Below are positions 28,172 to 44,659 of a stretch of 64,000 bases of DNA, in pieces. The DNA is from Uranotaenia lowii. Its lineage: Eukaryota; Arthropoda; Insecta; Diptera; Culicidae. The stretch lies in NCBI RefSeq assembly GCF_029784155.1, contig NC_073691.1, positions 92,152,722 through 92,216,721 on the forward strand. Direction: 5' to 3'. A program made the translations under genes and the position numbers. Each line of letters opens with the position of its first letter. Position 1 is the stretch's first letter. The notes below the pieces were generated by a model that saw only the letters and a program-made list of their open reading frames with translations, was not told where the DNA came from and made no database searches.

Positions 28172-29360
28172 TACAAATTGAATTTTTAAGCTTTCAGAGC
28201 TGTTCAAATGGAAAAATAACAATATGAAAAAAAAATTGATTTACTCAATTTATCCCCAGTGTTTTGGATTTTTCTTGGCGAAAAACGCTCTCCCTCTTAA
28301 AATTAGTTTAAAATAATCTACTTTTTGATAACAATCAGTCTTTAAATGTCTTTCCCATTTTTTCCGAAAGAAACATCATGGCGTGTTCGTCAATTTCAAA
28401 TTTTCTTTGGGTGATGCATCAGTCGATCAATTTTTTTGGTAGATGTCATCACTTTCCAATGCTCTTGCATACGTTTGTTTATAAATAATTTACGAACGCC
28501 AACATCGATAAAAAATCACTTCGATAGAAAAAATCAATTCACGAACATGCCGTCAGTGTGCGGTGACGCAGTGTATTACGGTGCTGCGAGATAAAAGTGG
28601 AAAAAGTATAAACTTAAATATTATTTTTGCTATCGGCCCATGCGAAATCCTTCCCTGAATTATATAAAAAAAAAATTTTCTTCCAATCGGTGCATTCGAA
28701 CTTTTGGACCAATACCGATCGAAGACAATAACGAAACGAAACGTCAGATGATGTCACTTTTGTTGACATTTGGCTTTCGTTTTCTGGGTTTTCTGCTGCG
28801 GGCTGGCTGGCACGGTTGGCACGAATTTTCTCATCCCAGCAGTTTACTGGATTGGACGAGGGATTTTCTGTGCGAGGTTCGTGAAGGAGGAGTGTGTAGA
28901 TTCAGAAAAAAGTTATTCTTGTGAAATCAGACGCGCGCAGTGGATTTACTAACGAAATTCTCTCCCGCAGGATATTCTCAGGTAGATAGGCATCTCTGCT
29001 TCATATTTTGAGCCTAATAGTAGTTGTTTTTCGACTATACGGGTGGCTGCATTATCAATTGAATTTTCCATAGTTAACCGAAATCGGAGGAATAACACCG
29101 TATCCGGATTTGGACCTTGAGTATTTCGGACAAGACGGGCTGGTGTAGAATTTGGTTGTAGTCAACTACAACTTGGATAAAGCGGAGTGTTCATCGGAAT
29201 AGAGATTTTTCCCCATTTTCCTGCCGCGAAGGAAACCATCTTCGAATTATCGATTTTTCTTTCACCTAAAAATTTCTTTTTGGGAGGGCCCTGAACTAGT
29301 GTAACTGAAAACTTTTAGTTTTACTCGATAGTCGGATAATTTCAGAGGAAAGCTATCAGG
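28172..29360 (+). promoter_or_regulatory. NSF upstream region and 5'UTR
   Basis: Non-coding DNA between element B and the NSF start codon. It becomes less AT-rich after about 28540. It contains TGACGCA (28562) and TGATGTCA-like (28750) sites resembling CRE/AP-1 boxes, which may be chance. The transcription start was not located. No coding exon is seen. Confidence 0.35.
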
Positions 29361-33096
<3,736 letters not shown>

Positions 33097-34603
33097 CTTA
33101 TCACCGGAGGGTAGCTATGGGATCTTAGTATTATCTCTTTCAACGACGTATTTTAAGAGCACCGATATAAAAGCATTTGATGGTCGTCTCCCTGAGAGAA
33201 AAAAGATCGTGAAGGTTACCATTCAAAGATGCGAATGGTCTCCTTATCGCAACATAGGCCACTGGTGTGTTATATCATGCTATCAATTATACTATACATG
33301 ATGTAGCTAATGTGTTGTTCTATACAGTACGAAAAGATTAGGTACATATTTACAGTTTTTCTTCTACGCCATTGAGGCTGACAAAAAAGACAGCGTTAAT
33401 CTATACACACCGCTTTTAAAAATGAAGTCTAGAGGAGCCATCATAAGATAATCTCAAAATATTATTCGCTCATATTGGCAGAAGAAGTAGTGTGAAGCAT
33501 TCGCGCAAGAACTCAAAATAAGATAAACTGCACACTGAGGGATTAACAGCATAGGTATGTGAACCGCCAGAGAAAGCTTGTCTAAGTTTCGTTGCCTGTT
33601 GCGTCGGCTTCTTTACTTAAAAGCCCAGTTTTTATCTGACAAACCATCTATGTACACTTGCGTTGACTTAGGATTTCAATTTCTCAAAATTGAAAAACGC
33701 TCTGAGACGATTGATGCATTTAAGAAAGTCAACGTTGTCGTTGTTATTGATGTGAGCCAACACCAATTTTTTCAGCATTTTTTCTCTGTCGTCCATAATT
33801 ATGTAGTGCTTTTTGTACAGGTCTAGTATTTAGGAACACAACAAGTGTTGAATGGAAGAAAGCAAAAAGACAAAACACCTCAGTTACCCTTCGTGATTCG
33901 GATGAACAATAATGAATTAGGATCAAGTTTAAGCATGTGTCGATACGTTCGTTCGTTGTTCTTAAGTAGATTGTTGGCACCGTGAGAAAAAGCAACTCTT
34001 CTATCGAATAATTATTAAGGTAAATGCACTTAAACCGGTCGTAGGTCCGGCGACACCACCGGTTAACTTGATAAGAGCTAAAAAGCAATAACACTGTTGT
34101 TCAAATACTGCAAATCTTTTTCGAAAATTATAGAAAAAAAGCGTTGAATCTTCAGACAGAAAACGCGCCAGCTCAAGCTGCACTTATAGCTGAGAATTTG
34201 TTTGCTAGTAAGTTAAAAAGTGAATAGTTTGATACGTCGTTATTTTGCACAGAGCTCTCGGTCTGTGTTCTGTACATTCCTTCATTGTGTTTTGTTAGCC
34301 GAATCGATATACACGCATCATTTCGTGTATACGCGCTCTATGTTGTTAGTTATGATAAGTTTATTCTAATCTGTTTTAGTAACAATCAATAAATCCAAAA
34401 CGAAGAAGCTTACAGGAATGAAAATGGTTATATTTTGAGGTATCTAAGGAATTTAGAAACACCGACTCGTAAAACTGTGTGTGCAAAGAAATATATGAAA
34501 AACATAAAACCAAGCTAAATTATTAGAGTACTAAAACTATAAAAACGATAAAAGCAGTTTGAAATTCTGTGAGAGATCATATTATAGCCATTATGAAAAT
34601 AAA
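33097..34603 (+). other. NSF 3'UTR with two polyadenylation signals
   Basis: Non-coding sequence after the NSF stop. AATAAA stands at 34388-34393 and again at 34598-34603, giving a 3'UTR of about 1.3-1.5 kb if used. No repeats or ORFs of note. Its end is inferred only from these hexamers. Confidence 0.5.
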
Positions 34604-36117
34604 ATATTGTAAATTATTAACCTGTTACAGAGACAAGTAGGCTTCTTTTTCATTGAACTGAAAGAAAATGCCGTCAAATAGTAAGTTAGATTTACATAAT
34701 TATATTAGAAAACTAATCGACGAGACCAAGTGGATACCTGAATTACCTTGGAATCTAAATGTTGGAGGAAAAACGGCAATCGCCAAACAACAGCAATCAG
34801 CTTAAACCCAGATCCAGGTAGGATAAATATTACCAAGTGATCTTAATTTCCCTAATTTATTGTCTTTGCCGTGAACAGGATCGAGTTAAGATTTGGGCGC
34901 TTGCAGTCTTACAGCACCCAGTACATACTAGAAACACGGCCTCCACAATCAATGTCGTTCATAACATCAACAGGTAGCAGTTGACACCAGACCTAAGGTA
35001 AGCAATAATTTGATTGGTACTCTCGGCGTGAGCTAAGCATTGTATGCCAAAAATTTCAATGTTGAAATTCCAATCTATTCGCGCAGGTCTTTTTCTCTTG
35101 AGTCTTGTGTGTGGGATCGCTCCACTGAACATTTTTTGAGACATTTTCGGTTCTGGGAAGGAGATCCAATTTTTATTTCAAGTCTTACTCCAGGGTATTT
35201 TTTTCTCTATTGGGAAGGAGAGAATTGAGCTTTAGACCTACCTTCGGTTTCATTCGAAGAAGTTCTGGCTTGAAAACATCCATTTTGTTCCTGACTTGAC
35301 GACCTCTCAATGGCTTGAGATCTACGAATTTCCCTGGCATTATTCCGTGGCACGTCTATCTTTCCTTTGCATCTCGTGACCTTGCAATGTTAGTGATCCA
35401 AAAAGGCCTGTTATGGATTTTTTTCTTGGTGTTTTTGTCCTTCATTTTAGCAGATAGGTGTCTAACTAGCTGATAGGTGGCATTTGCTAGTTAGACTGTC
35501 CCTCTTAACATGAAAGTATCAAAAATTTGTCACAGCCTACTACGATAAGAATAAAAACATAACATAACTTCTATGTCTGAGGAGATAGAGACATAATTCG
35601 TTACTTATACATAGTTGTAGATATTATCAAATTATGAAACTTTGTGTAAATAAAAAGTGTTATATCTATTCAGTTGCTAAAGCTTTTAGTTTAAAACATA
35701 CCTTAACCCTCATCCGCATTAGATTTCATTACCCTAATCAGCACTAGGAGTGTCAATTTGACCCTCCAAGCTAAAATCGTCATAACTCTTTTTATATCTA
35801 ACCGATTACAATGAAACTTATATCACTAGAAACCTTGTAATGTCAGTAAAATATGTTTAGAACATTATATGTAGCTAAAGCTTATAGTTTTCTCGTTATT
35901 CAGCATTAAAGAAAAAAATCCGATAAAACATGCCTCAGGAAAAGTGCTGTAGTTCATATAATACACGTCCTGAAAATATTTGCTTTATGCATATGGAAGC
36001 CGAAGTTAATGTCTACATCATGAAGCCAAGAAATATTTTTTTTTAATTTTTATTAATGAAATGGTCACAAAATGTTCAAAAAAGTGGCCTGAAAAATCTA
36101 CTTTTCATTCCACACAG
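34604..36117. other. Intergenic spacer
   Basis: No gene recognised. It includes a small inverted repeat (GTCTAACTAGC...GCTAGTTAGAC, about 35459-35500). Confidence 0.4.
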
Positions 36118-36123
36118 TCGTCA

Positions 36124-36575
36124 CCAGAGATGCCAATATGCCTGATTTTTCAGGGATTGCCTGATTTTTCGAGGCTCTGCCTGACAACCTGAAAAGCCAT
36201 TGAATTTCCCTGATTTTTCAAAAAATGCCTGATTTTGCCTGATTTTTGCGAATGTGATGAAAAATGAGTAGTAAGGAACTAAATTAGGTACCATTGCTGA
36301 AGTTAAAAAGCGAAAATGTGGCTGAATGAAACCAATCGAAAGATTCTCATTAATTCATATCTTAAAAAGGGAATGAAAAGGAATCTTTCGGCTTTGATTC
36401 AGTAGAATTATGCAACCAAGTAGGCCCACAACACAGTAAAAATGTAGAGTGATGACCAAAAAAAAAAAAAGGTCATCACTTTTAGAGGAATTTCCGTTAC
36501 TTATGTAGCCTGATTTTGCCTGATTTTTATTTCACCAGTTCCCTGATTTTTGAAAATATATGTTGGCAACCCTGG
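36124..36575. mobile_element. 452-bp MITE with CCAG..TGCCAA ends
   Basis: The left end CCAGAGATGCCAATATG matches the inverted right end CCAGGGTTGCCAACATAT. An exact 6-bp TCGTCA lies on both sides (36118-36123 and 36576-36581). The interior is filled with CCTGATTTTT repeats at both ends. It also carries a perfect 10-bp hairpin AGTGATGACC...GGTCATCACT around a run of A near 36450-36480. It is non-coding and non-autonomous. Confidence 0.65.
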
Positions 36576-36589
36576 TCGTCACTTTAGTT

Positions 36590-38430
36590 TCGTCGCGATA
36601 ACACGTTATATACGCCGCAGTGGTTTTTCGCGAATACCGTGTGATAACGAAGCGTATCTACGGAGTGATATTAAAAATTTTCTTTACAAGTGACAATTTT
36701 ACTATGAACATTGGATTCTCGTTGTTATCTCTATGAAGTAAGGTTGATAACGTGATTTAATTTTTCCCCAATTGCGGAAAAAGCGTCTTTCGGACACCAT
36801 TTTCTCTCTAGAAAATTAAGTGAGTGATCATAAGAGGTGAATCGTCCCAACTCACAGTGAGGGATGCATGAGTGAACGATAGTGAACACTATAGTCAGTG
36901 ACAGTTGAGAAGATCAAAACAAACCGAATCACGTGCGTAGTTCAACACAGTAGTTCTGAACCTTTCTTGCCGCGAGTGTTTTTTTGTGAAATATAGAAAT
37001 TAAAAAGAAGATCCACGTATACCTCCCGGCATAATGTCGGGGGGTTACGACCCCGGTTCTTACGGTGATCCAGGAGATCCTGGATTGAACAGCAGAATAG
37101 ATGGAGTATTTGCTGGACGAATGGTGCGATCTTAACGGAGACTATGGACAATTGCATGTCCTACAATTAAAGGCAGTGGACACAGTCTTACCGAAGCGGC
37201 CATTTGAAATCAGGAAGGCAGTCGAGGCATATCTTGGCACTAAAATCAAAGAAGCATACCCAAAAAACAAGGGAACATCTTACGTTATCAAACTGAGAAA
37301 TAGAAAGCAAATCGATCAATTTAAATAGATGAACAAGTTGGCTGATAACACTCCAATCAGAATAATTGACCATCCTACCCACAACCAATGTAGATGTGTG
37401 GTTTACTGCCCAAAATCCATGGAATGTACAGCAGAAGAGCTCAAGAAGGAGCTTAAGGATCAGGGAGTTAAGGACCTACGGCAGATAACGCGCACGGAAG
37501 GAGGCAAAAACGTTCCGACTCCTACTATCATCCTTACTATTGAAGGCACGGTAAGACCACAAAGCGTCAATTTCGGATGGATAAGAGCACGCACCCGGCC
37601 ATATTACCCTACACCAATGCTGTGCTATGGATGTTTCGAGTAAGGACATCCAAGAAAAAGATGTACAACGATTGTTCCAGTATGCGGCGTATGCTGTGGA
37701 AAACACGATAACACACCGGAGAAACCATGCCAGGAAATAACTTACTGCAAGCACTGTGATGATTATTCACATCCAGTCGCTAGCAAAAAGTGTCCAGTTT
37801 ACCTTAAGGAGACCGATATTCAGCACCTGACGGTGGACCAGGGAGTTGGGTACCTTGCAGCTCGAAGGATGTATGAAGCCAATCACAGATCCAAGACTGC
37901 TGCCATGATAGTTGCGGAAAGTAACGATGCCCGATTTGACGAACTTCACAATAAAATCGATCAACTCCTGATCGAAACCGCAAAGAAGGACGAAGCGCTC
38001 AACGCTATGAGAATGGAAGCTGAGAAACGGATCGTCAAATTGAAAAACTTTTCAAAGGACTCTGGAACAAAGATAAACTTCTCAAAGAGAAGGACGCTGA
38101 AATTGCATCTCTGAAAGCCGCCTTGGCTGCTGCGAACATCGCTGTTGCACCGATTGTCCATGATAATGTCACTGAACGAGATATCACTGTTGCTACAGCA
38201 ACAGAAAAAGGAACCTCAAACACCAAAGCTGTTGTCAAAAAAAACACAGAATGTTGGTAACCAAAAAGTAAGATCAAGATCTCGTTCTCCCCAAGAATCC
38301 AATCAACTTTAGGACAATAGAAATGGACGTCAAAGTCGTGGCTTCTCAAGACAAAGCAGACGTCTTGAGTTACGGTTTCACACCAGACAGAAAGAAAAGA
38401 GTAATTCACCGAAGAACATGAGGCAAAATA
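36590..38430 (+). pseudogene. Broken ORF1 of an I-like non-LTR element (element 3)
   Basis: A 5'UTR-like stretch leads to ATG at 37034 (MSGGYDPGSYGDPGDPG). A frameshift near 37100 moves the reading to the frame MEYLLDEWCDLNGDYGQLHV. In-frame stops follow at 37326-37328 (TAG) and 37641-37643 (TAA), then another frameshift near 38110. Zinc knuckles are recognisable: CYGCF(stop)GHPRKRC, CGVCCGKHDNTPEKPC and CKHCDDYSHPVASKKC. A coiled coil follows (HNKIDQLLIETAKKDEALNA). RTRPYYPTPMLC is shared almost exactly with ORF1 of element 1. No endonuclease or RT follows, which is odd because LINE relics usually keep the 3' end. Confidence 0.75.
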
Positions 38431-38996
38431 AGAAGGTCATCTTAGTGGATACTCAGTCTACTTGTTTCATATCAGATGACGAAAGTTACGATTCCTCGAA
38501 ATCAAGTTTAAAGATATGGTCTTTCGGAGAGGTTTTTTTGCCTCATGGAGTCGAAAGAACCTTGCTTGATTGCGGTGTTGTTGTTCGTGTCGGTACTTGG
38601 ATTTTGTTTTTCATTCAATGGGCCTAAAGAGCTTTATTTTTGAAAACGAGTATTTATACTGTTGTATAAATTTGGTCTTGTTGAATCCAACGATTTCAAT
38701 GCCAAGTTTAACTGCAGATTTGCGCTTGGAGTGCCTTTCCTCTACCAAAAGTGGTCAATTTTATGGTTCTGGGATTTAGGATAGAAAGATTATGTTGTTT
38801 AAGTGCAAGTGATAAAGAAGTGACCTTATCCTGTAGAGTTGTTGTGAAAAACAGCCAAACTAATGGGACACCAAGCTTATATAAATTTCTTTATGAATAT
38901 TGTGTTCCCCGAGCTAGAGGGAGTTGGATTGCTTCGATTGAAACATGTTAGAAGATTCAACACTCTTGACGAGGAACTTTGGTGAGATTGTTTCAT
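38431..38996 (+). other. Unassigned DNA after the ORF1 relic
   Basis: No convincing ORF2 sequence could be read in any frame, though short open pieces remain. It may be decayed element 3 or unrelated DNA. Confidence 0.35.
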
Positions 38997-41075
38997 CTAT
39001 ATATATAAAAATGAATTTCTGTCTGTCTGTCTGTCTGTCTGTCTGTTCCCTATAGACTCGGAAACTACTGAACCGATTTGAGTGAAACTTGGCAGGTGGG
39101 GGTATTGGAGACAGGGGAAGGTTCCTATTATGGTTTGAGACCCCTCCCTCTCTCATGAAGGGGAGGAGGGGCCTGCCAAATAAAAGACATTTTTTTGCAT
39201 AACTCAAAAACCAATCAAGCAAATGGTATCAAATTTGACATGGGGTGGTATTTGGGATCGAGAAATATTTCCATGAATAAATGATACCCCTCCCTCCTCT
39301 CAGTGGGGTGATAGGCAGGGGGGAGGAGGCTACCTTACAATTTTTCATATAACTCGAAAACTAATCAAGATATTGGAACCAAATTTGGCATTGGATGGTA
39401 TTTGGATACGAAAAATATTTCAAAGATTGTTTGAGACCCCTCCCTCTTTCCAGTAGAAAGTGGGGGGGGCCTCTTTCATATTTGTCTACGTAACTCAAAA
39501 ACTAATTATGCAAATAGAACCCAATTTGGCATGGGAGGGTAATTGGATACGAAAAACATTTCTATGATTATTTGAGACCTCTCCCTCTTTCCAGTAGGGA
39601 GATATAAAGGGGGGAGGGGGTCTCTTTTATAATTTTTTTCAAAACTCCAAAACTAATTAAGCAAATGGAACCAAATTTGGCATGGGAGGGTATTTGGGAA
39701 CTTGATATGTTCTAATGATTGTTTGAGACCTCTTTCTTCTTCCAGCGGGGAGAAAGAGAAGAGGGAGGGGAGTTTCATACAATTTTAACTGAATAACTTT
39801 AGAACTTCAACAGCAAATGGAACCAAATTTGGCATGGAACGATATTTGGGTACAAGAAATGCTTCTATGAATATTTGGTATCCCTCATTCCTTCAAAGAG
39901 GTGGGTGAAAAGGGGGGGGAGAGGTCTCCCTCACAATTTCCGGTATAATTGGAGAGCTGATCGAGCAAATGGAACCATATTTAACATGTGAGGGTATTTT
40001 GACACAAGAAATGTTTCTATTATAAATTGGAGCCCCATCTTTTTTCCAGCGGAAAGATATTAAGGGTGAAAGGAGGGCTTCCATACATTTTTTTTGCATA
40101 ACTCGAGAATAAATCGAGCAAATGAAAATAAATTTGGTATCAAAAAGTATTTGAGTACGAAAAACACTTTTATGAATATTAAGTTCTCACCCATTCGTTC
40201 AATGGGGGAGAACGGAAGGGGGGATGGTACTTCCTTTCAAATTTATGCAAAACTCAAGAATTTACTACGCAAATAAAACCAAATTTGGCATGGGATGGTA
40301 TTTCAAAAAGAGAAACTTTTCAATGTGAAACTATTTCCTTCTGGCAGTAGGAGAATAGAATAGGGAATACAGGAAGGGAAGAGGATATCTTATACACTAA
40401 GGTTTTTTTATGCGGTATGAATTCCGTCGTTGGAATATTTTCGTTCAAAAACCGTGCCGATTCGCAAAAGCCGTGTAGAAGAATCATATTAGAAAAACTG
40501 AGCAAAATCAATCCGCGTAAAAATCCGCGACCTTAGTGTATTAAACTTTTTTTTTTAACAAATTCGAGAAATGGACAAAACTTAACATGGAAAATCATTT
40601 TTATATGATTCTATGATTATCTGACACACCTTCCTCCTTTCAGTGAGTAGGTACATAGGAGGAGGGAGGTAAGCCCAATACAATTTTGTTAGCATAAGTT
40701 CTCAATTTATGCTAACGAATGAAACAAACAAATGGTGTCTCCATGGCATGGAAAGGTACTTGGTTACGAGATATGTTTCTGCGATTGTTAAAGACCCTTA
40801 CGTTTTACAGTGTAGAGAAGGGAAGAAAGGAGGGGGCTCCATATAAATTTCGCTGTAAATCTTAAAAACTTATCAACCAATGGAACTTTATTTGATATAA
40901 GAGGATTTTTGGGAACGAAAAAAATGGGTATGATTATTAAAGATCACAACCTCCATTCAGCAGGGGGTGAAGGGAGGGGGCTCCTTTATCAGTTTTTAGC
41001 ATAAATCCAGAACATATCAAGAAAAAACAACCATATTTTATAAGTTAGATTGTATGCGTACGATTAATTTGAGAC
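38997..41075 (-). repeat. Tandem array (~150-bp period) starting with (TA)n and (TGTC)n
   Basis: It opens CTATATATATAAAAATGAAT, then TTTCTGTCTGTC repeats and CCCTATAGACTCGGAAACTA. About 12-13 degenerate units of about 145-155 bp follow. Each has a phrase like CATAACTCxAAAACTAATCAA, GCAAATGGAACCAAATTTGG and CATGGGATGGTATTTGGG, then a purine-rich GGGGGGAGG stretch (unit starts near 39199, 39350, 39488, 39641, 39795, 39944, 40099 and 40245). Divergence rises to the right. The same terminal block in opposite orientation closes the array at 53755-59468. The TA and GTCT microsatellites recall dipteran mini-me elements; this is inference. Confidence 0.7.
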
Positions 41076-41512
41076 CCTCCAGACAGATAAGAATTATCAG
41101 ATCTTTAACACATATTTATAGAGCAACATTCAGAATATTAGTTTAAGTTATCTTTGTGTTGCAATTCGAAACTCCAGCTGCAGCTCTCATTTTATAGCGG
41201 TTGCTTATGAATTATTTTATAACTTGATTAAAAATAATGAAAACACATTTTTAATTTGACGTGTTTGGCCATTTTCCATATATTTATCTAAAATTTTAAT
41301 TTCTTTTTCAAACGTAAAATTTTGTAAATTTAAATTCTAAATGTCTGAAAAATTATCAAATATAGTTTGAATTGTGAAGAATCGTTGTCAATCAATAAAT
41401 CAAAATCGATTATATTTGCTACGTCGAGGCAAATACAATCAAAGCTCATTTTTTTCAAAAACGTTCCAAAATAAGAAATTATTTGAAACAAGTTTTCTGC
41501 AATTTAATTGTA
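41076..41512. other. AT-rich spacer
   Basis: Nothing recognised between the tandem array and the palindrome. Confidence 0.35.
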
Positions 41513-42006
41513 TTGTAGATTCAATTTATCGGCCTAGCGGTGAAAAAAAAGTGATGTCCTTTTTTAGTAGGGACATCTAAAAATTAGAATTTTTTTTCAT
41601 ATAGGTGGATAGAAGGTTAGATGAAAATTAAAGGTGTTGAAAATGAGCGGGTAGAATTTATTTAGAAGCATATCATCACATATCAAATTTTTGTTCCTCA
41701 CGGGCCTACTACTATGAAGCGGTAGATACAGATAGAGTTGCATCTACCACCACACATTAGTAGGCCAAGCGTCGTGGTAGATACAACTCTATCTGTATCT
41801 ACCGCTTCATAGTAGTAGGCCCGTGAGGAACAAAAATTTGATATGTGATGATATGCTTCTAAATAAATTCTACCCGCTCATTTTCAACATCTTTCATTTT
41901 CATCTAACCTTTTATCCACCTATATGAAAAAAATTCTAATCTTTAGATGTCCCTACTAAAAAAGGACATCACTTTTCACCGCTAGGCCGATAAATTGAAT
42001 CTACAA
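41513..42006. mobile_element. 494-bp fold-back palindrome
   Basis: Left arm 41513-41750 and right arm 41774-42006 are nearly perfect reverse complements around a spacer of about 23 bases. The outer ends read TTGTAGATTCAATTTATCGG. Arms of over 230 bp with only small differences are unusual for a neutral repeat. A diverged single arm of the same family lies at about 63085-63300. No coding sequence. It is likely a fold-back type MITE. Confidence 0.85.
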
Positions 42007-43387
42007 ACATAAATTACGGTGATTAATCCTTCATAAAATTTAAATGTATTTTTTAACTTAAATTGTCTAGACAGTTTCGATTCAGAAAAAATATGGGCAA
42101 AAGCGAATCTCAAATTGAGATGCATTCTGTAGAAATCGGAGCTAGCAATGAAAAATAAACCATGAAATGAAAATGTAGTATTAGATGTATTCAACAAAAA
42201 TCGAATCTGTCCAGGTGGACATCTAGGGAAGGGGAGTAGGGGTTGTCAAATTTCCACACTTGTGCACGGAGAGGGAGAAAGGGGGTAAAAATCTAATTTT
42301 TCTGTCCACGTGGTATCTGAACGGCCCCAAAGACAATCAAACACTTAAAGCCTCAAGTCTTTTTTACTTAAAAAGGATCGAGATATGTTGATCATCAAAC
42401 TTGGAGCCAAAGAGCCAAACCGATCTTCAATAACTCGTAAGATAATAAAGTTATGATCGAAACAAGTTTGCAGGTATTTATTGAACGTACCGACTATTTG
42501 GTGAACATTATCAAAAAATGAAAAAACTATAGCTAAATTTTTAACGAAGTTAGTCTGAAAAAAAAATCGCTAAATATCCAAATAACGAAAACAACTCATG
42601 AGCATTAAATATAACTTTTCAGATAAGCGATACGTTGTTTGATGACAGAGATATGCACGAGAATAAAATGGAAGTTTCGCATGATCCCAACTTTTTGCCG
42701 ATACACCATACTGAGGGGTGAGCCCAAACTTTTGATCGATAACTTAAGTAGCTATTTTATCTGTTTTAAGCACTATGCAAATTTTTAGCACAAAATTTAA
42801 AAAAAAACATTTTGACATTTATGAAAAAAGATTCAAATACAACTTGAATATTTAAATTCGGTCCACCCAACCCTGAACTGATCGGGTTGAAATATAAAGT
42901 GCGATATTTTGATATTTTCCAACTTTAACCCAAGTTTAAGTCATATTAAGTTAACATATACATTTTGCCAAAAACATACAAAAAGGTTTTTATCATCGAC
43001 TTTATAATGAGATTAAAAGAAATGCAATATGTAATCAGATGACTGAGATATGACCAAACAGATTTTCTTGTTTTTGAGGGGATGATCCCAAACTTATGCC
43101 CGGTAGCGTATATGGTCAGCGAATTCTATTTCAACGCTGAGTACCTTAACAAAAGTTATTTTGTGAAATTTGTTATAGGGAATTTGCAAGTTAGATCTGT
43201 TAGTTTGGCGGACCGACTTTTTTTTTCAATTTTAAGCTATTAAGTGATTAATGAATTCTTTTTTGGACAAACACCCCCACGGAGTGGAAAAATTTGAGAA
43301 TTTGAAAGTACACCTACTAGGAAAAGTTCTTAGTTTTTATAAAAAATCTAGCGTTTGCGAGTATTTTGTAAGTGTTTTTTGCCGCTT
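42007..43387. other. Intergenic spacer
   Basis: Repetitive-looking AT-rich DNA without a gene. No TIRs could be paired. Confidence 0.35.
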
Positions 43388-43446
43388 GGGGAGGGGGGGG
43401 GGTGGGGGGGGGGTGATCACTTCGATCACCCCCCCCCCCCCCCCCC
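43388..43446. repeat. G-tract / C-tract hairpin
   Basis: Runs of G (4, 11 and 10, broken by A and T) are followed by GTGATCACTTCGATCAC and a run of about 16 C. The two halves are self-complementary around a loop of about five bases. The G side could form a quadruplex and the whole a very stable hairpin. Confidence 0.85.
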
Positions 43447-44659
43447 ATAGGACCGCGCCTGGCTACGATTGATTGACTATATTTCTGAAATTTATCTTAT
43501 TATTATCTTATATTACCTTATTTATAATTAAGGCAAACAATGTAAAAAACTGATAAACTGATTTTGGCTTCGTGAAAAATAAAAAAAGTTGGATTGAATT
43601 GAAGTTGAGGTCCGTACTACGCATAATCAATATAGTTTATGATATAACTGAAGTTTATTGAAATAAATATTCTTTTAAATGTCAAAAGCTTGTGAACGTT
43701 ACTTTTTTTCAACAGTTCCTTTCTGTGTTTTTTTTATTTGTCTATTAAATTTTGCTAACAAGATCGGTGGACTTAAAAACTTTGGAAAATGGGCTGTTAT
43801 TTTTTCTATTTAGAGACCTAACAATTGACTAAATGACCATTGTAGTCACGCGATTTTAAGTTTTTGGGAGGAATAAACCGAGGAGGTTTTAAATCCCTTG
43901 AAAAGATTGACGTACATACATAAGTTTGGAGGGATAATTTATTTTCTATTGCGTAATATTTCTATTATTTTTCAAATATGGCAAAATTTGTAAAAATATG
44001 CAAGTAACGAAAATAACTTATGCGTTTTAAAAAAAAACTATTACCTATGTATTAGGTATTTGATTTCTTTCAATACTTCAGAACAATTTGATTGTTTTTT
44101 GGCCTGCCAGCCAATCTCATTTCTGAAATTTGGCCCGCCTGTTGACAATGTTGGCCACCCATGCCTAGAGGCAAACTAGTTTCGCTCGAAAAACGGACGG
44201 AGTCGCCTTGAGAAGAAAGCCAGTTTTGGGAGAAGTTCACCAATACTCTCAATGCTGTTGCCAAAACAATAAACAGCTGTTTGTGGCTGGTAGCAAAACC
44301 GTTGAAATAATGAACGGGAAAATGATTATTGCCGCGATTTTGAACCTCTCTGCCAAGCAGAATCGTACTATATGTTGTCCAGTGCAATCAGGACACGAAA
44401 AACGACAATCCGGATGAGAAGAGCCGAGTGAAGAAATCCAGAAGGGAGAACAAAATGACAGCTGCATGTAAACATTGCGCTCGTTCCCACGCACACCTAC
44501 GTATGGAATAACTCGAAAACCGAAAGTCGTTTTTTTATTCGGACGGATCCAGAGCCAAATCCGGAATAAAAAAAAGCACGCTATAAGAAAGATCAATTAT
44601 TGTATATGGGGGAAAATTTTCGGAATTGTTCGTTCAACTAACACCGAAATCGTTCGATT
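43447..44659. other. Spacer between NSF-side repeats and the dunce 3' region
   Basis: No gene seen. Short open frames here lack any recognisable domain. Confidence 0.35.

Noticed and set aside
28640..28952. Plus-strand frames of 60-94 codons upstream of NSF
   Set aside because: No recognisable domain; the region is the likely 5'UTR and promoter of NSF.
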